Of a stretch of 64,000 nucleotides of DNA, positions 51,262 through 60,643 are shown in pieces; the first letter of the stretch is position 1, and each line of letters starts with the position of its first letter. The DNA comes from JBBQZO01 sp038207625 (GTDB lineage Bacteria; Pseudomonadota; Gammaproteobacteria; Burkholderiales; Burkholderiaceae_D). Made by a program: the position numbers and the translations under genes. The notes below the pieces were generated by a model. It worked only from the letters and a program-made list of their open reading frames with translations. It was not told the DNA's origin and searched no databases. The DNA lies in assembly GCA_038207625.1 (NCBI GenBank), contig JBBQZO010000002.1:124001-188000 (forward strand). Direction: 5' to 3'.

Positions 51262-54200
51262 TTATTTTCCTGCACCAAAAAGGTCAGCATGGCCGCCGAA
51301 AACGGCTGGCCACTGGTCCACATTTTTTGAGAAACGAATGACGATGTAACCAAGCTCTTCCAGTCGGCAAGTGATGGACTCGTCTTTGGCGCGTTGGCCA
51401 GCCGACTCATGGTGCGGACCGTCAATAAAGACCACCAATTGGTAGTCCTCATAGAAAAAATCGGCACAGGTCTCAGCAGACGAAATAGTGTACTGCCCTC
51501 TGTCTGGCTTACGAAGGCCGTGCTGTTCAACATAGTTGAGCCACGCGTGCTCAAGGGTACTCCCAGCCGTACGCGCCAGCTCAGCGCTGTGTTGCTCTGG
51601 AGCCCGTCCTTCGGTACCTTGGTTCGCTTGGCCGTTCGTAAGGCGGCACAAGATATCAAGTACCAGTCCACTATTCTCTTTGTCCTTGCGGTCGATGAGC
51701 GGATGGTCTGGCTGATTATAGTATGACAGCAAACACTTGTAGCAGCCGGCCTCGCAAATTAGGTTACCGCTATTGTCCATTACTTCGGTCAATGCGTCCT
51801 TTGACCAAGGGGAGCCTTGTTCAGGCCGCTTGAAATGCATTATCTCAAGTGCCTCCGCAGCTACACCTGCAAGCGCATTTGGCTCAGTCGCAATTCGTGT
51901 GAGAACTCCGGCGCCGCCTTCGGCCGCTTCATAAAGCAGTATGGCTTGCCGATTGTCCCTGGTAGGCAATGGCTCTGCCATCAACTCACTTTCCTCAAGT
52001 TGAAAAATGGATTCAATGCCGCGCTTGATGGCGTGTTGCAGCGTTGCTTGGGACGTAGCGGACATCATTCCCACCGATGGGTGCGGCCTGATAATAAGGA
52101 TGTTGCGACGGTCCTCCACGTACGGAACAATGCGCTGAGGCGGAGTCTTGTCTGGTGGAGCTTCCCCTTCAGCATCACCGGCGTCATCCACCCCGCCGAC
52201 CCAGTGACCGGTAACGGGATTAATCATGAAACCCTTGACCGATTTTTCCTTTCGTCGGCGCCAACCGAAATTCATACGCCACACAGTCGCTGCAGCACCG
52301 TATTGAAGCTCGAGGATTGGACCGTCAGCATCAGCGACGACCGTTGTAACCATATTAAGGCGGCCATCAACCTCCTGGAACTGCAGTGTTGTCTGCATCT
52401 CGTAGCCTTGCCTAACGCGGTCTTCCTCATTGGCCGTGATTCGCTCGGCCCGCTTCGTCGAAACGTTCTCAATTCGATAGAGATGCCTAACCTCTTCGGA
52501 GTCGGACAGAGACGCATCGCAAGACACACATCGGTCCGCGTCACGCTGAGAGCGGAAATGGCCGTAGCCACACGATGGGCACAGCCTGGCGACCTCGGTA
52601 GCGAGTTTGGCGCCCTCCGAGACTTGGTCTCCTCCAGATATAGTGAGGAGTGCTTTCGTCACACGATATTGACTGCCTTCATGGTAGATGATGCTGTACG
52701 GGCCAAATTCACCCAATGCCAGGAATCGCGGACGAGAGAGAAAACTCTCACGGCCGATGTTGCCACGGCGCGCCGGGATGTACGCCATCAGGGGCAGCCG
52801 CGGGAAGTTGTAGCCGGGCAGGAAGCCTTGACTGGCAAGGTAGCGGTAAGTATAAAAATCGCTGTTAAAAGCGCTTTCACCAGCGAGCAACAAATCGCGC
52901 TGCTTGCGGGCTTCGTTGTGCCGCTGTTGAGCCTCGCGACGTTCACGTTCACTAGCGGCAGGATTGTTCTCAATCTTGAAATTCAAATCAATTTGGCGCG
53001 CGGTCGCGCGATACAGGTCACGCCAACGGTTCAATGACCTATCAAATTCGACGTACGACTGCTTAAAGACTGTCTCTGCCCAACGTTCCGTATACCAAGG
53101 AGCCCGTTCGGGTGTTAGCTCATCCTGGAGCATGCTTAACACCGCAATTCCACGCTGATGCGCTCGTTTTACCGCTGCTGGCTTGTCTAGGTCGTTAGCC
53201 AACTCCTCTTGGATTGGCAAGTCTGCCGGTAAGCTCATATTCAAGAGGCCGCGGATACTCTTATCGAGTTTTTTCCCCGTCTCGGCCAACCAGATAGCAT
53301 GCATGTGACTTTGGACTAATTCCTGATTGGCCAAGTCGAGCGTAGGTGCTTTCACTTGGCCGTGTACCATTCGAACAGGGTCACGAAAGTAGTATTGGTC
53401 GTGCGGGCTTTGTGCAGCGCAGTACGTAATTACCAGAGCTGGCTGGCCAGCACGCCCGGCGCGACCGCTGCGCTGTGCGTAGTTTGCGGGTGTAGGGGGA
53501 ACATTCCTCATGTAGACGGTGTTGAGGGACGAGATGTCGACGCCCAATTCCATAGTGGGAGAACAAAAGAGGACGGGAAGCCACTCCAGTTCCGTACCAT
53601 GCTTCTCGCGCCATTCTTCTCGGTCTTTCTCGGTATATCGAAACCTCGCCTCTCGTTCTAGTCGGTCATCTTGCTCAACTTGTGCCGTATGCTCACGGGC
53701 CTCAAAATCGAAGAGTTGGTGCTTCTGATTCGAAAGCATCGACGCAATATTGCGATAGAGGTTTCGAAAGAACGCGTTGTTACTGGATTGCTTCGGGCTT
53801 GTCCCATCGGCTGCGCACCAAAGCAACGCGGTCCCATTGAGCTGCCATCCAATCACACCTGTGTCAGTTTCCTCCTTCCGAACTAAGCCATAGCTCTCTG
53901 CGGCGATTAACAACGCATTTACGACCTCGGGATAATGCGCATCATTAATGTGTGAAACATGAGGGTTCTGGCCACCCCATGTACTCGCCTTGCGCAGTTC
54001 GCGGCCAAGACGCGAACGGCTTGAGCCGATGACGAGGTAGTCCTCCAGATTATTTCGTCGATTCCACCCTCGAACATCTTCGCGTGGACGCGAAATCACA
54101 AACCACTTCGATGTCGCGGGACGTTCATCTTCTGTGAAGCCCCAGGGTTCACGTAGGCTCGCGTAACTTTGAGTGCGAAGTTGGTCCAGTTCAGTCCGGT

Positions 54201-56607
54201 CAAGGTAACGCGTCGCAATACAGAGCCCTTGACGCATTGTTTCGAAAAGCGACCGCAGCACGGCGGCACGGTCCTTTGGCGAGGCGACTTGCAAGACAGC
54301 TGGCGCGTTGGTCCATTCGGCAGTGTCTGCGGAAAGCTCTTCGATATCTTGATATCCAATTCGCAGGAGGCCAAGCTGCTCCAGATTAGGATTATTGAAA
54401 CGCCATCCACGGCGCAAATCGTAGAATTCTCGGTATCCAAGAATTGCGCGCATGGCATCTTGCACCTGACGCCGATTGTTCCCTTTCACCTCTGGCTGCT
54501 GCATGTACTCCGCGCGTACGCCGGCATCATCCCGACCGAATCCGAGCGCTTCGAAAACACCATTGGCCACGTCCTTCTCGCCGAGTATTTGTCCTGGTGC
54601 CTTCTGGACGGCTGTCAGGAGCGCAGCTCTGGTCAGTAGAACTTGTAAAAAATCATTGAAATGTCCAGCCTGCAGCGCAGAGTCCTGCCGATTGTCACTG
54701 AAACCAAGCACCTTCTTCGCATCATCGCTGAGCTCGTGGTCCTGCTCATACAGGTAGCGAAGGGAGGAAAGTGTCAACATCGTCGTCGCCGAGCTACGCC
54801 CTTCACCAGATAGTGAAGATAGCCGCAACGAGTCCTTGCCCGACGTTGCGTGAACAGTGCCGCATGCCAAACAAAATCTAAAAGAGCCTGGTATGAACCA
54901 GCAGAACATCCCGTCAGCCTCGGTCGCCACTCCATCCGGACGAACTCGAACGGCTTGCGGGATGTGCTTCTTGTACGTTGACTTAACGCGCCACTCACCA
55001 TCAGCCCGCTCTTCTAGCCAGTTTTCTGGGAAATTTTCCGTTACCTCAGAGTTCCAGATTCTGCCAGGGTCTGGCATTAAGAAGCCATTCTTAACGCCAT
55101 CGTCATCGTGCTGCCGTTCGTTGATTTCACGCCTGTCGAACGTTCGCCCCTCTGCTCCTTTGGCGTCCCAAACAGGAACATATTCTTGGCCGCAGTCACG
55201 ACAAAAATGCATGTTGAAAAGGCGACGATTCCGGTCGCCCGCGACAAATTGTTGTCCCTCAAGTGTGATTGCACGAACACTGGGCGCCTCGAGTGTTGCA
55301 TACACATTCCCACTTCCAGAAATAAACTGATGCAAGCGAAACGCGAACAATGGTTTTCCCGACCCCGCCGTATCCCTTAGGTTGTACGCAAAAAGTAGAA
55401 ATTCTTGAAGATATTTGCTGCACTCTTCTTCGGGTAACTCCGTCGATGTATGAAGGAGAAAAGCAGCTTCCTTGAGGCTTTTTGGTTTTGCCCGACGCGG
55501 CTTTCCGCTCTCGTAATCCAACCCAAGAGTCAACTCAACCCAAACGGACATTGGATGTAGGACCATCTGCTCATACGAACGACCAACGGGCACTCCAGCC
55601 TTAATAGCGATGGCTAGCTTAGGTGTAGCGGTCTGTAGTGTCTCCGTGTGCGAGGTCGTGCGCTTGAGCGTTTCAGTAATGATATTTACGCTCGGGATGT
55701 TCGTTCCGAATAGTCGAGTAGCTACACGTGCCACTGCGGCATTGCGCGCCGTCTCAACACCCTCAGTAGCCATCGTGGCTGAGGTACCAATGCAAATCAA
55801 ATTGTCGGCCAATGCTTCACGCAACCGCCGAACTAGGAGGGCGACGTCTGCCCCTTGACGTCCACGGTAGGTATGAAGTTCATCGAGTACGAGAAATTTT
55901 AGGCCCTTGGCATTGCGCATCACGGCCTTATCAATATCATTTTGACGAGTCATGAGCAATTCCAGCATCATGAAATTAGTCAGCAAGATGTCTGGGGGAT
56001 TGGCTGCCATAGCCTCCCGCTCGTCCGAACTCTCTTGACCTGTATATCGTCCGAAAGTAACTAGCCGCGTTCCCAGTTCGCTGCCCAGAAATTTCTTAAG
56101 TTCCTCGAGTTGACTGTTTGCCAGTGCGTTCATCGGATAAATCACGATGGCGCGTGTGCGAGGTATTAAATCGACCTCTTTGGCCTTCAGGCAGGCATCG
56201 ACAATGGGGATGAAATACGATAGTGACTTACCAGAACCCGTGCCAGTTGTGAGGACATAACTTTCGCCAGCAGCAGCTAAACTAATCGCCTCCTCTTGAT
56301 GTTTGAAAAGAGGAAGGGAGAGCCCGATGGACGCCGGGCCCTTGTTTAGCCGGAATATTTCAGCACATTTGGCATGCAAATATCCGCCATTGCAGAGGCC
56401 CTGAACGGTGTCACCGGGTTGGTAATTTGGATTGACCTGTATAAGAGGCTCAGGCCAATATTTTTGAGATTTGTACTCGCCGTTGACGAACGTCAGGATG
56501 TCTTCTGCCTTGATACGCGAAAAGCTGCGCGTGAAGTCGGAATACTCATCAATGAGGTTTTTGCGAAATTCAAAGACGTTCAATTTTTCTTCTCCGACGT
56601 ATGCCAA
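51262..56607 (-). CDS. DEAD/DEAH helicase-DUF1998 protein fused to Vsr/DUF559-like nuclease
   Basis: 1781 residues. Helicase motifs are TGTGSGKS (near 121), LDELHTYRGRQG (near 241), GTSATMA and QRSGRAGRAGQ. Zinc pairs CRDCG, CLACG and CPSCGYG follow. The DUF1998 region has EAAEGGAGVLTRIA and EAGCYKCLLSYYNQPDHPL. The last 120 residues contain FFYEDYQLVVFIDGPHHES and EELGYIVIRF, the DUF559/Vsr nuclease pattern. Similar helicases include DruE and combinations of DrmA and DrmB. The first ATG is at 56607; a TTG at 56583 has a better GGAG site. This is the first gene of the operon. Confidence 0.9.
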   Translation of the reverse strand: MAYVGEEKLNVFEFRKNLIDEYSDFTRSFSRIKAEDILTFVNGEYKSQKYWPEPLIQVNPNYQPGDTVQGLCNGGYLHAKCAEIFRLNKGPASIGLSLPLFKHQEEAISLAAAGESYVLTTGTGSGKSLSYFIPIVDACLKAKEVDLIPRTRAIVIYPMNALANSQLEELKKFLGSELGTRLVTFGRYTGQESSDEREAMAANPPDILLTNFMMLELLMTRQNDIDKAVMRNAKGLKFLVLDELHTYRGRQGADVALLVRRLREALADNLICIGTSATMATEGVETARNAAVARVATRLFGTNIPSVNIITETLKRTTSHTETLQTATPKLAIAIKAGVPVGRSYEQMVLHPMSVWVELTLGLDYESGKPRRAKPKSLKEAAFLLHTSTELPEEECSKYLQEFLLFAYNLRDTAGSGKPLFAFRLHQFISGSGNVYATLEAPSVRAITLEGQQFVAGDRNRRLFNMHFCRDCGQEYVPVWDAKGAEGRTFDRREINERQHDDDGVKNGFLMPDPGRIWNSEVTENFPENWLEERADGEWRVKSTYKKHIPQAVRVRPDGVATEADGMFCWFIPGSFRFCLACGTVHATSGKDSLRLSSLSGEGRSSATTMLTLSSLRYLYEQDHELSDDAKKVLGFSDNRQDSALQAGHFNDFLQVLLTRAALLTAVQKAPGQILGEKDVANGVFEALGFGRDDAGVRAEYMQQPEVKGNNRRQVQDAMRAILGYREFYDLRRGWRFNNPNLEQLGLLRIGYQDIEELSADTAEWTNAPAVLQVASPKDRAAVLRSLFETMRQGLCIATRYLDRTELDQLRTQSYASLREPWGFTEDERPATSKWFVISRPREDVRGWNRRNNLEDYLVIGSSRSRLGRELRKASTWGGQNPHVSHINDAHYPEVVNALLIAAESYGLVRKEETDTGVIGWQLNGTALLWCAADGTSPKQSSNNAFFRNLYRNIASMLSNQKHQLFDFEAREHTAQVEQDDRLEREARFRYTEKDREEWREKHGTELEWLPVLFCSPTMELGVDISSLNTVYMRNVPPTPANYAQRSGRAGRAGQPALVITYCAAQSPHDQYYFRDPVRMVHGQVKAPTLDLANQELVQSHMHAIWLAETGKKLDKSIRGLLNMSLPADLPIQEELANDLDKPAAVKRAHQRGIAVLSMLQDELTPERAPWYTERWAETVFKQSYVEFDRSLNRWRDLYRATARQIDLNFKIENNPAASERERREAQQRHNEARKQRDLLLAGESAFNSDFYTYRYLASQGFLPGYNFPRLPLMAYIPARRGNIGRESFLSRPRFLALGEFGPYSIIYHEGSQYRVTKALLTISGGDQVSEGAKLATEVARLCPSCGYGHFRSQRDADRCVSCDASLSDSEEVRHLYRIENVSTKRAERITANEEDRVRQGYEMQTTLQFQEVDGRLNMVTTVVADADGPILELQYGAAATVWRMNFGWRRRKEKSVKGFMINPVTGHWVGGVDDAGDAEGEAPPDKTPPQRIVPYVEDRRNILIIRPHPSVGMMSATSQATLQHAIKRGIESIFQLEESELMAEPLPTRDNRQAILLYEAAEGGAGVLTRIATEPNALAGVAAEALEIMHFKRPEQGSPWSKDALTEVMDNSGNLICEAGCYKCLLSYYNQPDHPLIDRKDKENSGLVLDILCRLTNGQANQGTEGRAPEQHSAELARTAGSTLEHAWLNYVEQHGLRKPDRGQYTISSAETCADFFYEDYQLVVFIDGPHHESAGQRAKDESITCRLEELGYIVIRFSKNVDQWPAVFGGHADLFGAGK

Positions 56608-56797
56608 CCACCAAAATTGCTCCGCTGCTCATGGCTCCACGACAGGCCTATCTTGCCACGCAAACTAATGAATCACCTGAGAAAAGCCACCAATTGTTGC
56701 ACTTTCCATCATGAAGAATCCAACCGGAACGCCAGCATAACGCCACAGAGCAGAATCGCAAAGACCTGGTTGCATAACATCGAGCAGCACGGGCCCA

Positions 56798-57113
56798 ATG
56801 CCGTTTTGAGTGGAACTTGACAGGCCACATTTCGCCCATCCAGGTGCGTTGCCCATTGGCAATCGGCACAGCAACGGCGTTTTCGGTGCGGTCACGGGCG
56901 GGCAACGCCCGACGGAGCGAACCCTTGATGGCATCGAAAATGCCTTTACGCTCAATAGCTTAGGGTTGGATGCGGGTTTGGCATCCGGCCCGCGAGCCCG
57001 TCCGGCGGCAAGGACTACCCCGCCCTTGAGGGCGGGGATAGGGGGGGGTGAAACCACTCGGTTTGGCAGCATCACGTTCCCGCCGCCGAGTCAAGTTCCA
57101 CTCAAAACGGCAT
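56798..57113. mobile_element. 316-bp element with 24-bp perfect terminal inverted repeats
   Basis: Bases 56798-56821 are the exact reverse complement of 57090-57113. The 268 bases between hold no gene but contain several GC-rich hairpins, notably CCCCGCCC/GGGCGGGG near 57018-57037. The ends start ATGCCGTTTTGAGTGG, which resembles ends of IS21-family elements known to me, so it may be a deletion derivative or MITE. No obvious target duplication is visible. It lies about 190 bases upstream of the defence operon's first gene. Confidence 0.7.
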
Positions 57114-57145
57114 AGAGCCGCAGCACGCGACGTGGGGCTTGAAAA

Positions 57146-57751
57146 CTAGCCCGCGTCGGAACGTTGCTGAACAACACTGAGCTCATTCTTGATTTTGACT
57201 CCAAGTTCAAGCGCCGCCTCATGTGACCAACCTCGGGAAAAGTGGGATACAGGAAATACCATGGCATCAACGTTCATTCTTCGAATGTGCTCTGCGGCTT
57301 CAATCCCGTGTGCGACGATGACGCGGGGTTTGACGTTCGCAAGCAGGAAATCGAAAGGGGCAGTAATTCGCTGTTGGGTAGCCAAGTCCGCAGCTTGTGC
57401 TGTTGACGCCGAGTAGATGTTGGTTTCCAAGCAGCGGTAAGGCGAAGCGCCTTCAAGAATCATCTCAATCACTCGACGTGAAGGGCTCACGGCATTGCGC
57501 CGCGTCTTCCCCGGCTTCAGTGGTTTGAGCTGTCGGTCCTTCTTGTACGCCTCGAACCAAGCTACTTTGTCAAAGCCCACACATGGGCGCCAGAACTGCC
57601 AAAAGTCCGCAGACATCGTAGTCGCGGGATTGAATCCAACGATAAACACGTCGCATGTTAGTGGGGAGCCATCGCAGACGAACGGGCGCAAATCGGTTGG
57701 TGCGCCAATGAGGGCTGCCAGCCCATCTTCGAATTTTCCTATCTCTTGCAT
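57146..57751 (-). CDS. Uracil-DNA-glycosylase-like protein (201 aa)
   Basis: It shows the UDG-superfamily plan: DVFIVGFNPATTM at the first motif, DFWQFWRPCVGFDK, a later TNIYSAST, and the second half with VKPRVIVAHGIEA and VSHFSRGWSH. The first motif differs from GQDPY-type enzymes, and activity on uracil is uncertain. DNA-repair and base-recognition proteins of this superfamily also occur in defence islands. The ATG at 57751 lacks a strong ribosome site. It reads away from the right-hand genes and towards the inverted-repeat element. Confidence 0.7.
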   Translation of the reverse strand: MQEIGKFEDGLAALIGAPTDLRPFVCDGSPLTCDVFIVGFNPATTMSADFWQFWRPCVGFDKVAWFEAYKKDRQLKPLKPGKTRRNAVSPSRRVIEMILEGASPYRCLETNIYSASTAQAADLATQQRITAPFDFLLANVKPRVIVAHGIEAAEHIRRMNVDAMVFPVSHFSRGWSHEAALELGVKIKNELSVVQQRSDAG

Positions 57752-58023
57752 ACTTGTGATGTCCAGAAGGTGGGAGCGAATCGCAAATCATACAGCTTCT
57801 CGGCGTCCCGCTAGAACGCCCCCGGCACGTCGCCACTTCCCCACTGCATCATTTCATCGGGCTCGGCATACACCGAAGTACGGTCATTGGGTGACTAGGT
57901 GATGGCTCCGATTGAGAGATGGAGCGCACGTTTTTCCAAACCGTCCTAGTTACATCTCCCCCCTCCTCCATCAGAATCGCATCTGTCGGCAATTTCACCG
58001 GCGCCAACCACCTGGAGTAACAA

Positions 58024-58164
58024 ATGAGCAGAACCGCAAACGACGACCGCAGCGACAGCATGAATCCGAACAACGACAGTTACGACGACAGCCAGGACAA
58101 TCGTGCTGACCAGCTTAACCCCAACAATGACCGCTATCAAGGCGACGATGGGGACGACGAATAA
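58024..58164 (+). CDS. Small Asp/Asn-rich protein (46 aa)
   Basis: GGAG sits before the ATG. The peptide has two related units (SMNPNNDSYDDSQDN and QLNPNNDRYQGDDGDDE), is strongly acidic and has no hydrophobic core, so it is probably disordered. Short NDNR/NPNN peptides of this kind are widespread unknown proteins in Proteobacteria. Confidence 0.7.
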   Translation: MSRTANDDRSDSMNPNNDSYDDSQDNRADQLNPNNDRYQGDDGDDE

Positions 58165-58253
58165 ATGAGAGCGCCAGGCCGTAGCTCCTCGCATCATCTT
58201 GCTACGGCCGCCATATCGAACTGCGCACACCCTGCCGCCTCACCGGTCGCCCC

Positions 58254-59444
58254 CTACGAACCGGCACCAAGTCGCGCTCTATGGAACTGGAGCCAAACTG
58301 GATATCTACCGAGAAGCCAGGATTCGATGGTGTCATACCCAAAAGGAAGACGGAGCCAAGATGAAAAATGATTTTTTAACTCTGTGTCCTCGAGGTTGCG
58401 AATCTTTTCGTGGATGTCTTGAGCAACGTACCCAAGAAAATTTAGCTGACGCGCGACTGCACATAGCACCTGGAACGTGGCTGCGTCCTCGGCACTTAGC
58501 AATGCACGCGAGATGACCTTCATGTACGCCGAACGCGGAAAATTCGTCCCACGACTCCACGCGCCAAGTGTGCCGCTATCAATGCGAACTCCGTCTAGCC
58601 GAGGGTCCCTTGCCAGTGCAGCTGCAGTTGGCACATGGGCGGCATTCAACAACCAATCAAATAGCAGCGCGACAGGATTTTTTGCAACGGCAACCTTGGC
58701 AGGTATAAGGAGCGCGAGGAACGAGCCGCCATCATCAACATCTGATGGGCGTGCCTCGATATCCCATATTGCCAACAAACTCAACCATACCTCAATAGCA
58801 ACGAAGGCACGTACCAGCATCAGGTCATCAAAATTTGCAGTCTCCCCAAACGCCCGCTCAAGCACCGGGGACAAGAAATGCTTCATGAGTTCGTCGTTGG
58901 CCAACGCTTCTGCCGCGTCAAGAAAGCGTCCCTCCCTACAGAGTTCGGCTGGACGACGGCTAGCCCGTTCGACGTCGCAGAGAAATTGCATTGATGCCGG
59001 CCGTACCACCGCAGCGTCACTTTCGGCACAAGCACCAAGAGCAAAGGCCTCCCACTCTCCCGTCAAACCGAAACGTTCGCCGGTAAGGGCGTCCCCATCA
59101 ATCGAGGTCCGCATAGCGTCAACTAGTGATTGCGGCATCGACTTGCAGAGCTCTTCCTTCAGTGCATTTGAACACCTTCCCAGCCTTGCCGCGCGCTCAA
59201 GTCCCTTAAACAATGACTCTTTGCCCATGGCCACGAAAATCATCCGCATGGAGCCGCCCCGAACTCTTTGTGCAACATCCGGGGAAAACAGAAATAGGCT
59301 GCTTAAGCTGATACGCTTGGCACGTCCCTCAAACGGATTAATGTAGCGAGGGCGTTTCCTTTGAAGTCGTCCATCATCGCGTGCTTGTATTTTCAAAAAA
59401 GACCTCACGTGCACTCGTGACCGACCTTCGCAGAGCAGTACCAC
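58254..59444 (-). CDS. Hypothetical protein (up to 396 aa)
   Basis: Not recognised. The protein-like part starts around KRPRYINPFEGRAKRIS and continues as an all-helical protein (EALANDELMKHFLSPVLERA, LLIPAKVAVAKNPVALLFDW) to the stop. The N-terminus is uncertain: GTG at 59444, GTG at 59408 or TTG at 59396. No membrane segment or metal motif. It converges with the small acidic gene. Confidence 0.6.
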   Translation of the reverse strand: MVLLCEGRSRVHVRSFLKIQARDDGRLQRKRPRYINPFEGRAKRISLSSLFLFSPDVAQRVRGGSMRMIFVAMGKESLFKGLERAARLGRCSNALKEELCKSMPQSLVDAMRTSIDGDALTGERFGLTGEWEAFALGACAESDAAVVRPASMQFLCDVERASRRPAELCREGRFLDAAEALANDELMKHFLSPVLERAFGETANFDDLMLVRAFVAIEVWLSLLAIWDIEARPSDVDDGGSFLALLIPAKVAVAKNPVALLFDWLLNAAHVPTAAALARDPRLDGVRIDSGTLGAWSRGTNFPRSAYMKVISRALLSAEDAATFQVLCAVARQLNFLGYVAQDIHEKIRNLEDTELKNHFSSWLRLPFGYDTIESWLLGRYPVWLQFHRARLGAGS

Positions 59445-59493
59445 CTGGCAAACAGTCTAGTGGAACCTACATTGAGAAATTTCAAATCAACGG

Positions 59494-60165
59494 TCAAGTC
59501 AACGACGATTTCCGGTTGAACACAACTCCTAGAACCGCAGACGGATGAACAAGTGGCGCGAACCCTGCTTCGAAGGCACGCACCACAGAGCGCGGCGTAA
59601 GCACCTTAACTACGGCAGCGGCGTCGATATCCTGCGGCTCGCCATATCCATCAAACGACCATGGCAAGTAACCGCGCGCCGAAACAAGGTAGGCAGCCTC
59701 CTCGTACTCGAATATCGCACCTCGGGGCAGCTCACTGAGCGGCGCATCGAACGTCCCTTTGCCACCACCAGGGACAGTGCGCTCAGCATGAAGAACCTTG
59801 TCAACATCGGGCATCAACGTTTTCGCACGGAGGTCATCGGCCACGTTCGCGCGAACCCAGGCATCCTTGAATTCAAGATGACGCGCGCGCTGGCATTGAG
59901 CACAAGGTCGGTGCCCGGCCGCAAAAGCCGTGGCCTCGTCGATGAAAAATAGCTCCGAATAGTTCCCTGGCGAGAATGGCCTTGCACGCTTGATGCCGTT
60001 GAACTCGAGCAGACACGTAACCCAAGCGCGATGTGCCCATGGTCTGACGATTTGGTTGCCGTCATCGTGGAGGATTCCGCGGTTTCCCATGAGCGTTCCT
60101 CTGCTTGCGACGGCGCGCAATGCGCCCCATGGGTCGACGCGGTTCTGCAGCGTTTTTGAAGTCAT
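59494..60165 (-). CDS. Conserved hypothetical protein with Cys pair (223 aa)
   Basis: The sequence ELFFIDEATAFAAGHRPCAQ followed by CQRARH contains one CxxC pair and resembles the Ada-like metal-binding layout seen in a conserved family of unknown proteins. MGNRGILHDDGNQIVRPW near the N-terminus is also family-typical. The start at 60165 preserves the conserved DPWGALRAVASRGTLMG segment. Function unknown. Confidence 0.65.
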   Translation of the reverse strand: MTSKTLQNRVDPWGALRAVASRGTLMGNRGILHDDGNQIVRPWAHRAWVTCLLEFNGIKRARPFSPGNYSELFFIDEATAFAAGHRPCAQCQRARHLEFKDAWVRANVADDLRAKTLMPDVDKVLHAERTVPGGGKGTFDAPLSELPRGAIFEYEEAAYLVSARGYLPWSFDGYGEPQDIDAAAVVKVLTPRSVVRAFEAGFAPLVHPSAVLGVVFNRKSSLT

Positions 60166-60643
60166 GAAATGCCAAGAAACGAGTATTTAAGCCAGCAACA
60201 ATAACATATTGCTCTGAGCCAAAGAGTCACAAATTACCACTTCCCGGACCAAATTACGGTTCAGGTCGACTTCGCTGGCTGCGGCAGGTGGTTTTGTGCC
60301 GAGACGGCGACTGACCCGCCGTGAATCCAGCTGCAGGTATGGTTCGAATCAGTTCGGCTAGGTCTTTCACCAACGGGGGTAACGCAGGTAATTGGCGAGT
60401 ACGCGCTGGGCTGGGCGGGTCGCGGCGCGGAGGATTGGGCAACGAGGATGAGATGAGTCGAACATTTGACCAGACTGCTCGCGCCGGCGGCCTCTGGGGC
60501 GCCCATCTTGGCGCCGGGGCACAGCGGCCGGCGTACGGCCGGCCCCGCTACGTGCAGGTTGGTGCCGCCATTTTTTATTGCAGGTCGGCTACTACTGGGT
60601 CAAAACGGAACGAAGGAGAACAAACCCGTGCCCCTATTTGACG
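60166..60643. other. Gene-free stretch
   Basis: No ORF I can support; a 62-residue minus-strand frame at 60254-60442 (LPPLVKDLAELIRTIPAAGF) looks mildly protein-like but starts with TTG and lacks a ribosome site. GC-rich palindromes (GGCGCC, CGGCCGGCGTACGGCCGG) lie near 60510-60545. Confidence 0.35.

Noticed and set aside
51817..53037. 406-residue plus-strand frame
   Set aside because: Antisense to the helicase gene; explained by its codon bias.
32643..56607. BREX, classical DISARM or Druantia as the full identity of the cluster
   Set aside because: No PglZ, BrxC, BrxL, PLD or DruA-D genes are visible; only individual components resemble those systems.
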